NCBI GenBank assembly: GCA_018883545.1
Contig: JAHLEH010000006.1
Coordinates: 1-64,000 of the forward strand
Direction: 5' to 3'
DNA from: Marixanthotalea marina
GTDB lineage: Bacteria > Bacteroidota > Bacteroidia > Flavobacteriales > Flavobacteriaceae
Length of the DNA: 64,000 bases
Of this stretch, positions 43,430 to 52,700 are shown in pieces (position 1 is the stretch's first letter; each line of letters begins with the position of its first letter). The notes under the pieces were generated by a model that searched no databases, was not told the DNA's origin, and saw nothing but the letters and a program-made list of their open reading frames with translations. The position numbers were made by a program, and so were the translations under genes.

Positions 43430-43948
43430 ATGATTTACAGATTTAGAGCCATACTTGATAACGATACGGAAGAAGATATTTTTCGTGATTTTGAAATCCG
43501 TGAAACTGACACGCTTGAAGATTTACACAACGTCATTACACAATCTTTTGGTTTTGATGGTACCGAAATGGCTTCTTTTTATTTAAGTAATGACCAATGG
43601 GAACAAGGCGAGGAAATATCGTTATTTGATTTAAGTGATGATAATTCTGCCCGTTTAATGGGTGAAACCAAAATAAATGATGTGGTCCATGAAATACAGC
43701 CTAAACTTATTTACGTTTACGATTTCTTTAGCATGTGGACATTTTTTGTGGAATTGGCTGAAATTGTAGATGAAGTTGATGGCGCCTCTTACCCCAACCT
43801 TATGTTCGTTAAAGGCCAAGTGCCCGATGATGCTCCTGAAAAATTATTTGAAGCTGAAGAAGATGACTTTGACAATTTTGATGAATTCGACGACGGCTTT
43901 GATGTAAACGACTACGACAATCTGGACTTTGACGAGAACTGGAACTAA
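43430..43948 (+). CDS. Plasmid pRiA4b ORF-3-like protein
   Basis: This soluble 172-residue protein has an N-terminal domain (MIYRFRAILDNDTEEDIFRDFEI, TLEDLHNVITQSFGFDGTEMASFYLS) matching the PRiA4_ORF3/IS1096 TnpR-passenger fold. The last roughly 35 residues are almost purely acidic and aromatic (DFDNFDEFDDGFDVNDYDN). The biochemical role is unknown. It converges on the kinase-like gene with only 9 bases between the stops. Confidence 0.82.
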   Translation: MIYRFRAILDNDTEEDIFRDFEIRETDTLEDLHNVITQSFGFDGTEMASFYLSNDQWEQGEEISLFDLSDDNSARLMGETKINDVVHEIQPKLIYVYDFFSMWTFFVELAEIVDEVDGASYPNLMFVKGQVPDDAPEKLFEAEEDDFDNFDEFDDGFDVNDYDNLDFDENWN

Positions 43949-43957
43949 GCCTTCTTT

Positions 43958-45016
43958 TTAAAATCCATTCGGATTTACATTCTCGTAATTGTGTGTTAAA
44001 AAGTCTAGTGCTTTTTTTAGTATTTGTCCCATAGAGGTGCATTTCTTAAATTCTACATCTTGTGTGTATTCATAGATTTTCCCTTTCAGTAAATCTACAT
44101 TTTCAGGTTTGGAAATAACATCTTCTGCCATACACTCTATGAGTTCATCAATCCTGCCATGAAAACTCTTTAAACGCTTTACTAGAATGGAGCGTTCTTC
44201 AATTTTATACTGGTCTATTGAAAGCCGTTGAAAACATTCCTGCACCAACTCTACCATTTTATAGTTTTCCTTAAAAAACTGAGGCCTGTAAATATTGAAT
44301 TTACCTTCATAAGATTGTTGGTCAAAATCAATCGCCCGTATTTTATAAACAACATGGTCAAAATCATGTGTTGGAACGATAACATAATTGTAAGACCGCA
44401 TATCGCCTAAAAGCCGAATCATACAACGCTCATTAAACTTTACAAATTCTTTGGCTATTTGCGATTTTTCACTCTTGGTACATTTGGGCAACATTTGTTT
44501 AATAAAAACATCACCGGGAATACCTGCAATATGTTCTTCAATCAAAGTGGTGTTGCTGACTAAAAAATTAAGGTTATATGGCGATAACATGTGCTCCAAC
44601 TCTAAACCATAAATACGGGAAGCATCGGCTGTTTTTATATAAAAATACGTGTAGTTATCGTTTAAGATATTCCTCACCTTTATTCTGAACGGATTGGAAT
44701 TTCCAAACGTACAGTAGTCAATGGCATCCACACTTAAAAAAGGTATGGTACTCTCATTTCCATCAGAATGCAATATGGTATATACTTTTTTTAAAGCGAG
44801 GTCTATTTCCTTTCTATCAAATTCACTGTAATAAACCCGAATCCACAAGGTATCGTTATCTTCATTATCATACACAGCAACAGATCCTTGAAAACGCAAC
44901 AAATCATCATAAAACACAGGCATTTTTATATTCCTATTGTATTCTGTTAAGTAGTCGTTCAACTTTGAATTTATAGGGTACGAGGGTTTCTTTTTTGATA
45001 TTTTTAAATCTTCCAT
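43958..45016 (-). CDS. Uncharacterised protein with kinase-like motifs
   Basis: The protein has 352 residues, is soluble, and I do not recognise the family. Motifs in protein-kinase order can be seen: a possible beta-3 Lys in YFYIKTA (K128), a Glu in the following helix (E139/E141), a hinge-like EEHIAGIPGDVFI, a catalytic-loop-like LLGDMRSYNYVIV (D205, N210) and a metal-loop-like IRAIDFDQ (D230). The N-terminal roughly 120 residues form a separate mixed region. No signal peptide or membrane segment is present. The kinase reading is inference from motif spacing. It stands alone on its strand. Confidence 0.6.
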   Translation of the reverse strand: MEDLKISKKKPSYPINSKLNDYLTEYNRNIKMPVFYDDLLRFQGSVAVYDNEDNDTLWIRVYYSEFDRKEIDLALKKVYTILHSDGNESTIPFLSVDAIDYCTFGNSNPFRIKVRNILNDNYTYFYIKTADASRIYGLELEHMLSPYNLNFLVSNTTLIEEHIAGIPGDVFIKQMLPKCTKSEKSQIAKEFVKFNERCMIRLLGDMRSYNYVIVPTHDFDHVVYKIRAIDFDQQSYEGKFNIYRPQFFKENYKMVELVQECFQRLSIDQYKIEERSILVKRLKSFHGRIDELIECMAEDVISKPENVDLLKGKIYEYTQDVEFKKCTSMGQILKKALDFLTHNYENVNPNGF

Positions 45017-45133
45017 ATAATAAAATTAACCAAATTTAATGCTTTTTGAAACAACCTTGTAACAAAACAGAACAACTATCGTCGTACTTTTATAACCAAT
45101 ATTGCTGAAAAACTTCAATAAAAACAATTTATT

Positions 45134-46030
45134 TTGAATACCATACTAACCATTACCAACCTCACCAAAAAATTTGGGTATTTAACCGCCGTTAAAGATT
45201 TATCGTTTACCATAAACAAAGGCAATGTTTACGGTATTTTAGGACCTAACGGTAGTGGTAAATCCACCACTCTGGGCATTGTTTTAAACGTAGTAAATAA
45301 AACGTCTGGTGATTTTAAATGGTTTGATGGCAACACCACAACCCACGATGCGCTTAAAAAAGTTGGGGCTATTATTGAACGTCCTAATTTCTATCCCTAC
45401 ATGACTGCTGAACAAAACTTGAAATTGGTCTGCAAAATTAAAGGAGTAGATTTTAGTAAAATAAATGAAAAACTAGAGATTGTTGGACTTTTAGAACGCA
45501 AAGACAGTAAGTTTAGAACCTATTCGTTAGGAATGAAGCAACGCTTGGCAATAGCGTCTGCCCTATTGAACGATCCAGAAATATTAATCTTAGACGAACC
45601 AACCAACGGATTGGATCCGCAAGGTATTCATCAAATTAGGGAAATCATCAAGAAAATTGCCAGCAATGGCACCACCATTTTATTGGCTTCGCACCTTTTG
45701 GATGAAGTTGAAAAAATCTGCTCACATGTGGTGGTATTACGCAAAGGCGTAAAACTCTATTCTGGAAGAGTAGATGAAATGATTTCCAGTCATGGCTTTT
45801 TTGAGCTTAAGTGCAATGATAATGAGGCTTTGATGAAAGTCTTGGAGAACAATCCTGCTTTTAGCGCCGTTAAAGAGAAAGACCATTTGGTAACCGCTTT
45901 TTTAAATGAACCTTTAAAATCTGAAACGCTTAACAAATACCTTTTTGACAATGGTATAGTACTAACCCATTTGGTACAACGCAAAGAAAGTTTAGAAGAG
46001 CAATTCTTGCAACTAACAGATAAAAACTAA
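45134..46030 (+). CDS. ABC transporter ATP-binding protein
   Basis: The protein has 298 residues. Walker A is LGPNGSGKST (about residues 36-45), the signature is the YSLGMKQRL variant of LSGGQ, and Walker B is ILILDEPTNGLDP, with a following SHLLDEV switch. It pairs with the ABC-2-type permease that starts 19 bases downstream. The frame begins with TTG at 45134, and no ATG is available upstream of the conserved ITNLTKKFG strand. The substrate is unknown. Confidence 0.9.
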   Translation: MNTILTITNLTKKFGYLTAVKDLSFTINKGNVYGILGPNGSGKSTTLGIVLNVVNKTSGDFKWFDGNTTTHDALKKVGAIIERPNFYPYMTAEQNLKLVCKIKGVDFSKINEKLEIVGLLERKDSKFRTYSLGMKQRLAIASALLNDPEILILDEPTNGLDPQGIHQIREIIKKIASNGTTILLASHLLDEVEKICSHVVVLRKGVKLYSGRVDEMISSHGFFELKCNDNEALMKVLENNPAFSAVKEKDHLVTAFLNEPLKSETLNKYLFDNGIVLTHLVQRKESLEEQFLQLTDKN

Positions 46031-46048
46031 CCCAGAAAAACCATCCAA

Positions 46049-46873
46049 ATGCTTAGACTTTTAAATTTAGAATTGCAAAAACTTTTGTTGAATAGAACAA
46101 GCAAAGTACTCATTTTTGTATCATTCATATTGCCTTTTTTTGTGATTCTACTCTCTTCTTTTAAAATTAATTTTTTTGGGATTTTTACTTTAGAACTTGG
46201 AGAACTAGGTATATTTAATTTCCCATTAATCTGGCATTTAACTACTTTTTTTGCAGCACAGTTTAAGTTTTTCTTTGCCATTGTTGTGGTAAGCATGGTT
46301 GGCAACGAATACAGTAATAAAACACTAAAGCAAAATTTAATTGATGGTCTTAGTAAAAAAGAGTTTATCCTTTCTAAATTTTACGCTATTGTATTCTTTG
46401 CATTTATTTCTACCTTACTTATAGCACTTATTACATTATGCATTGGTTTGTACTATTCTAGCTATACAGAAATTGGTATTATTATTAGGGAAACAGAATT
46501 TTTATTGGCCTATTTTGTTAAGCTTGTTGGATTTTTTAGTTTGTGTTTGTTCTTTGGTATGCTGGTAAAACGTTCTGCATTTGCATTGGCGTTTTTATTT
46601 ATTTTGTTCATTTTGGAATGGATTGCCTTTGGTCTCATGACTTGGCAAATGAATAGTGATATCGCTACGAAAATCCAAAACTTTTTTCCACTCCAATCCA
46701 TGTATCACTTAATAGAACAACCCATCCAGCGAATTGCCATGACCAAGTTTCCCGATAAAACAGAGATTGCTTACGATTACGCCGTACACTGGTATGAGAT
46801 TATTATCGTATTGGGTTGGACTGCACTTTTTATATTTTTATCGTATTTATTGCTTAAAAAAAGGGATTTATAA
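46049..46873 (+). CDS. ABC-2-type transporter permease
   Basis: This 274-residue protein has about six membrane helices. It starts MLRLLNLELQKLLLNRTSKV, the usual amphipathic entry of ABC-2 permeases. The VVSMVGNEYSNKTLKQNLIDGLSKKEFILSKF segment between TM2 and TM3 is the family's coupling loop. With the upstream ATPase it forms a complete exporter of unknown cargo. The T9SS protein gene follows after 15 bases. Confidence 0.9.
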   Translation: MLRLLNLELQKLLLNRTSKVLIFVSFILPFFVILLSSFKINFFGIFTLELGELGIFNFPLIWHLTTFFAAQFKFFFAIVVVSMVGNEYSNKTLKQNLIDGLSKKEFILSKFYAIVFFAFISTLLIALITLCIGLYYSSYTEIGIIIRETEFLLAYFVKLVGFFSLCLFFGMLVKRSAFALAFLFILFILEWIAFGLMTWQMNSDIATKIQNFFPLQSMYHLIEQPIQRIAMTKFPDKTEIAYDYAVHWYEIIIVLGWTALFIFLSYLLLKKRDL

Positions 46874-46888
46874 TATCTTTAAAGGCGT

Positions 46889-49633
46889 ATGCCTTTTAAG
46901 ATGAAGAACATTGTTTTCCTTATATTTTGCTTGTCTAACATGAATATGTTTGCGCAAAGTGAAGCTGCCAATTGGTATTTTGGGTTTGGTGCAGGCATAC
47001 AGTTTAATCAAGCTTCAGGAACGGTTTCGTCTTTAAATGACGGACAATTAGTAACCTTTGAAGGTTGCACTTCTATTTCTGATGATTCCGGAAGTTTATT
47101 ATTTTATACTGATGGCAGTACTGTTTGGAACAAAAATCATGGTGTCATGCAAAATGGTTTTGGCTTATTGGGCGATAGCTCCAGCACACAATCGGCCATC
47201 ATTGTTCCCAAACCAGATGATAACACCCTTTTTTACGTGTTTACTGTTGGGGCGCAATTCAATAATACCGGATTGCATTATTCTGTAGTTGATATGACAC
47301 AAAATGGCGGACTCGGAGCTGTAACACAGAGAAACGTTAATCTATTAAATATATCTTCTGAAAAAATAACAGCTGTTTTAAAAGATTGCATCACTAAATC
47401 TATGTGGGTGGTCTCGTTTGCGGCAGAAGATGGCAATTCTGAAACATACAACACGTTTCATGCGTTTGAGGTTAGCGTTAATGGTGTAGACAGTAAATCC
47501 ATAAAATCTACGTTTCCCATTAACATTACAGACCCTAGGGGCTATTTAAAATTATCGCCCGATGGCACCAAACTGGCATCTGCAAATTTCTCCGTTAATA
47601 ACGATAATAATACTTTCTCGCAGGACAAACTCTTGCTTTGTGATTTTGATACTGCAACAGGGATAGTATCGAACCCTATTAGGCTTTCAATTAATTCGCA
47701 AAATACATTTCCTTACGGAGTCGAGTTCTCCCCTAACAGTCAGCTGCTATATGTGCATTCTTCGAATAATTTTCAAGCAAATGGCCTAGGCGGCTTGGAT
47801 AATAATCCAGAGAACCACCGCTCTACCTTAACCCAATTCGACCTAACCCAACAAAATATTCAAACCGCACAAACCATAATTGATGACCGCCAATTGTATA
47901 GGGGTGGTTTACAACTAGGGCCAGACGGCAGAATATACAGGGCTCTTTCTGCAACATACCAAACTGGGTTACCTTATTTAGGAGTTATAAGAAACCCAAA
48001 TAATGTTGGTATAGACTGTAATTATCAGCACAATGCCGTTAACCTATCCCCTAATGAATCTTCGCAAGGACTCCCTCCATTTATTCAGTCGCTTTTCAAC
48101 ACACAGATTGATATTATTAAAAATGGAAAAAGCAATATCAACTTGGCGCTTTGCGATGGTGATTCATATCAATTGGTTTCAGAAAATATTCCTGGAGCCA
48201 CCTACACGTGGACAAAAGACAACTTACCTTTGTCCAATAATAATTATGATCTTATAGTTACAGAAAGTGGTCATTATGAAGTTGTTATTAACCCTAATAA
48301 TGGTGATTGTGAAATTGAAGGCCAAGCCTATGTTTTTTTTAATCCCAACCCAACTGTAGAAAACAAAACATTGATTCAATGTGATGAAGATGGCACAAAA
48401 GATGGCGTTACCCTTTTTAACCTTAACGAAGCATATAAAAATTTATCTTCTACAGAACCACTTACATATTCGTTTTACACAGATTTAGCAAGAACAAAAG
48501 AAGTTAATAGTAATGCATTTGAAAACACCATGAACCCTCAAACTATATATGTAAAAGCAACCAATGCCAATACCGATTGCTTTTCTTATGCTGAATTAAC
48601 GTTAACGGTAAGTATCACTGATGTAAATGATATCATTTTACCTGCCGTTTGCGATGATGATGGTGTAGAAGATGGACTTCATGTTTTTAATTTGAATGAA
48701 GCAGATGATGATATACTCAATGGAATTCCAGCTATAGGATTAGAAATATCATATTATGAAACATATGAAGATGCCCTTTTGGAAGTAAAAAATTTGGGCA
48801 ACAGTTACAAAAACAAAACACCATACAGCCAAACTATTTTTGCACGAGTTGAAAATGCCAATGCTTGTTATGGCATAAGCAAAGTTGGATTGGTGGTAAA
48901 CAAATTACCAAATATTGAGGGTTCCAGCACCAGTTATTACTGCTTAAACACACAGCAACCTATTACACTAGATGCAGGCCTTATAGGTGATTCCCCTAAT
49001 AATTACAACTATTTGTGGTCTAGCGGGGAAACAAGTTATAGCATTCAGGTTAATGCTATTGATGCTTACACTGTAACCGTAACCAACAAAGTAACAGGCT
49101 GTAGTAAAACAAAAACCATTACTGTAGAACCGTCCAATATAGCCACATTTAAAAAACTTAATGTGGTTGATATTAGTGATAACAATTCCATTTCTGTTTT
49201 AGTTTCGGGTGAAGGCACCTATAATTACGCATTATATAATCAAGATAATAGCTTATACAGACCCTATCAAGAAAGCAGTGTTTTTGAAAACATCAATCCA
49301 GGAATTTATAGCGTTCTCGTAAAAGATATTAAAAATGATTGTGGCGTTGTTAACAATTTAATTTCCGTAATAGGTTACCCTAAATACTTTACACCAAACA
49401 ATGACGGCATTAATGATACATGGCAGGTTATTGGTATATCGAATATGTTCCAGCCCGATACCGATATTAACATTTACGATCGCTATGGCAAATTAATTAA
49501 ACAATTAAATCCTTTAGGTGAAGGTTGGAATGGATTTTTTAACGGACAAAGGTTACCCGCAGATGATTATTGGTTTACTGTAAAACTTCAAGATGGAAGA
49601 ATCATTAAAAGTCATTTCGCTCTTAAAAACTAA
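46889..49633 (+). CDS. T9SS type B surface protein, two-repeat form A
   Basis: The protein has 914 residues (or 910 from the ATG at 46901) and a signal peptide ending MNMFAQ. The N-terminal roughly 400 residues resemble a beta-propeller: NWYFGFGAGIQFN, DGSTVWNKNH, LSPDGTKLASANFS, FSPNSQLLYVHSS. Then come an Ig-like segment, two copies of a C-D-x-D-x-x-D-G repeat (nt 48375-48910), another Ig-like part and a C-terminal type B (CHU_C) sorting domain (YFTPNNDGINDTWQV, IYDRYGKLIKQL, DDYWFTVKL). By family it is exported by T9SS. It closely resembles the 932-residue protein at 54.7 kb. Confidence 0.9.
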   Translation: MPFKMKNIVFLIFCLSNMNMFAQSEAANWYFGFGAGIQFNQASGTVSSLNDGQLVTFEGCTSISDDSGSLLFYTDGSTVWNKNHGVMQNGFGLLGDSSSTQSAIIVPKPDDNTLFYVFTVGAQFNNTGLHYSVVDMTQNGGLGAVTQRNVNLLNISSEKITAVLKDCITKSMWVVSFAAEDGNSETYNTFHAFEVSVNGVDSKSIKSTFPINITDPRGYLKLSPDGTKLASANFSVNNDNNTFSQDKLLLCDFDTATGIVSNPIRLSINSQNTFPYGVEFSPNSQLLYVHSSNNFQANGLGGLDNNPENHRSTLTQFDLTQQNIQTAQTIIDDRQLYRGGLQLGPDGRIYRALSATYQTGLPYLGVIRNPNNVGIDCNYQHNAVNLSPNESSQGLPPFIQSLFNTQIDIIKNGKSNINLALCDGDSYQLVSENIPGATYTWTKDNLPLSNNNYDLIVTESGHYEVVINPNNGDCEIEGQAYVFFNPNPTVENKTLIQCDEDGTKDGVTLFNLNEAYKNLSSTEPLTYSFYTDLARTKEVNSNAFENTMNPQTIYVKATNANTDCFSYAELTLTVSITDVNDIILPAVCDDDGVEDGLHVFNLNEADDDILNGIPAIGLEISYYETYEDALLEVKNLGNSYKNKTPYSQTIFARVENANACYGISKVGLVVNKLPNIEGSSTSYYCLNTQQPITLDAGLIGDSPNNYNYLWSSGETSYSIQVNAIDAYTVTVTNKVTGCSKTKTITVEPSNIATFKKLNVVDISDNNSISVLVSGEGTYNYALYNQDNSLYRPYQESSVFENINPGIYSVLVKDIKNDCGVVNNLISVIGYPKYFTPNNDGINDTWQVIGISNMFQPDTDINIYDRYGKLIKQLNPLGEGWNGFFNGQRLPADDYWFTVKLQDGRIIKSHFALKN

Positions 49634-49737
49634 ATTTTAAATGTTTTTTATCGATTTTTTTTGCATTTCATCTGAAATATATCTAATTTCGACCGCTTTC
49701 AGATGCCATCTAAGTTGTTGTACCCAAATAGAAACAA

Positions 49738-52700
49738 ATGACCAAAAACCTATATTTAATTTTAGTAATATTTTTTTGTAGTGTTTCTATCGCGTTTGCT
49801 CAAAAAATAACAGTTACTAACCCTGGAAATTTAGAGGATTTAATATTAGACAACCTTATTAATGGCTGTGTTGAAGTATCTAATATTACTACTTCTGTTA
49901 ATGGTAATGTAGATAATTTGTCCAGTTATGCCGGTTTCACTAGCGGCAGCTCTAATTTTCCATTTGCGAGCGGCATTATGTTATCTACCGGTAACGCTTT
50001 ATCTGCTGGAAATTCAGATATAGCCCAAACACTTAGTGAAGGCACAACGGCTTGGGGAACAGATTCTGACCTTGAAACCGCACTTGGTGTTAGCAACACC
50101 TTAAATGCCACCTCAATAGAATTTGATATTATTTCTACTTCAGGGCAGCTCAGGTTTAATTATTTATTGGCTTCAGAAGAATATGAAGGCGTTAATTCAT
50201 GTCAATTTTCAGATGGCTTTGCCTTTTTAATAAAAGAAACGGGAAGCCCCGACCCATATCAAAATATTGCTGTAATCCCAAATACGTCGACACCTGTAAA
50301 CACTGGTACAATTCACCCACAATTAGGGCCTAATTGTCCTGCTGTAAACGAACAATATTTTGGAGGTTATAATATTGGCGATACAAATTTTGAAGGCAGA
50401 ACAACCGTTTTAACCGCTTCAACAACCATAACCCCTTATGTGCAATACCATATAAAATTGGTAATTGCCGATCAATCTGACCAAACATTCGATTCTGCCG
50501 TATTTATTGAAGGTGATAGTTTCGATATTTTAGACCTTGGTGATGATATTGCCACTTGTAGCAGTTCAGTTAGCTTAGATGCCAACATTAATAATCCATC
50601 GGCAACTTACCAATGGTTTTTAAATAACAATCTAATTGCTGGTGAAACAAATGTAACATTAAATGCTGTACAAAGTGGTACCTATAGAGTTGAAGTTACG
50701 GTTCCTTTGGGTACTGGTAACTGTGTTGAGGAAGATGAAATAAATATTGTTTTAGATACAGAAGAAAACATCAACCCCATAAGTAATTACCAATTGTGCG
50801 ATGATTTAAGCGGGGATGGGGTGGAAACATTTGACCTATCATTTAAAAATGCTGAAGTTGTAAGCAACATTCCATTTGCAAACTATACGTTTTCATACCA
50901 TTTAACCGACACTGAGGCTAGAAATAACACAAATGAAATTACATCTCCCATTCAAAATACGAGTAGTCCCCAAACAATATTCGTGAGAATTGAAGATACG
51001 GATACAGGCTGCTTAGGGTTTACTTCTTTTGATTTAATTGTGAACCCGGCTCCAATAATTACAAACCCAACACCTTTAGATGCTTGTGATAGCGATGGCA
51101 CACCTGATGGCTATAGTCTTATAGACTTAACCCAAAAGGATGATGAAATTACCGGAGGCGATAGCAATTTAGTTGTTACGTACCATTATAATGCGCCAGA
51201 TGCTACCAGTGGTAATAACCCAATAACTAATTACACCAATGCCAACACTCCTAATGACACGGTTTACGTAAGGGTGTTTAATACACAAACAGGCTGTTAC
51301 AACACCACTTCATTAGATATAAATATGGAGGTAAGCCCCATAGTAAATACAGACACCCAATATATAGATGCTTGTGATAGAGATTTAGATGGGTTTGACA
51401 CATTTGATTTAACCGAAGTACTTGATGATATTTTAAATGGTTTAACAGGTGTCACTCCTACTTTTCATGAAACTTACGATGATGCCGAATCTGGCTCAAA
51501 TCCCATAGCCAATGCCACTAATTATGCTAATATTCAGCAAAACTTGCAAGAAGTTTATGTACGCGTTGAGGATGATAACACAGGGTGCTATACCATTGTG
51601 CCCGTACAAATTCACAGCAACTTATTGCTTACCGGTACAGGCATTCAAGATTACGCCTTATGTAACACCGAAGATAGTGGTGGCACAATTGAGTTCGATT
51701 TATATATTGTAGAGTCTTATATAGCTAATGATTTACCAAATGTTACTGTTACATTTTTTGAAACAGAAGCTGATAGGGACAATAACGTAAATCCCATCAA
51801 TAAAGCTGTCGGCTATCCGGTGAGCGCCACCAATCCTTCAACTGTTTATTTAAGAATCGGAAACGGTGAATGTGAAGAAATTGCCGAAATTCAATTAAGG
51901 GTGAACCCCATATTATTATTTACACCTACAGCCCCTTTTATGTATTGTGACAGCGATGATAATGTAGAAGACGGCACTACAAGTGTCGATCTGTCATCCT
52001 ATGATGAAATAATCAATAATGGAAATACAGATTTCTCAGTGAGTTATTTCCCCACTGAAGCAGATGCTGAAAACAATTTTAATCAGCTTCCTCTATTCCA
52101 TTCTGTTAGTGGCACAGAAACCATATTCGTTAGAATTGAAAACATTGTTACTGGCTGTGCAACTACATCAAGTTTTGAAATTGAAATTATCCAAGCACCT
52201 GATGCGGTTTCACCAAGCCCTATAACGATATGCGATAACGACCAAGATGGATTAACAACAATCGATTTAAACGACATTAGTGATGATGTTATATCAAACC
52301 CATCACAATTTACCATAAACTACCACACATCAATTGATGAGGCAGAAACGAACACCAATGCCATTCCCAATTCAGATTGGTCCAATTACAATACTGCTAC
52401 GCAAACACTGTATGCTAGAGTAGAAAACTCCAACTGTTACAAAATCGTACCAGTAGATATTATTGTAAACACATTGCCTATTATTACCAATATAGATATA
52501 ATGCAACTTTGTGAAGACGATAATGACCAAACAGCAACCTTTTTCTTTTCAGATAAAGATGCAGAAATATTAAATGGACAACCTGGCAAAGAAGTATTTT
52601 ATTTTGAAAACGAAACCGATGCCCTTAATGGAAATACAGGAAATGCTATTGACAAATACGCACCCTACTCCAACCTATCTAGTCCACAAACTATTTATGT

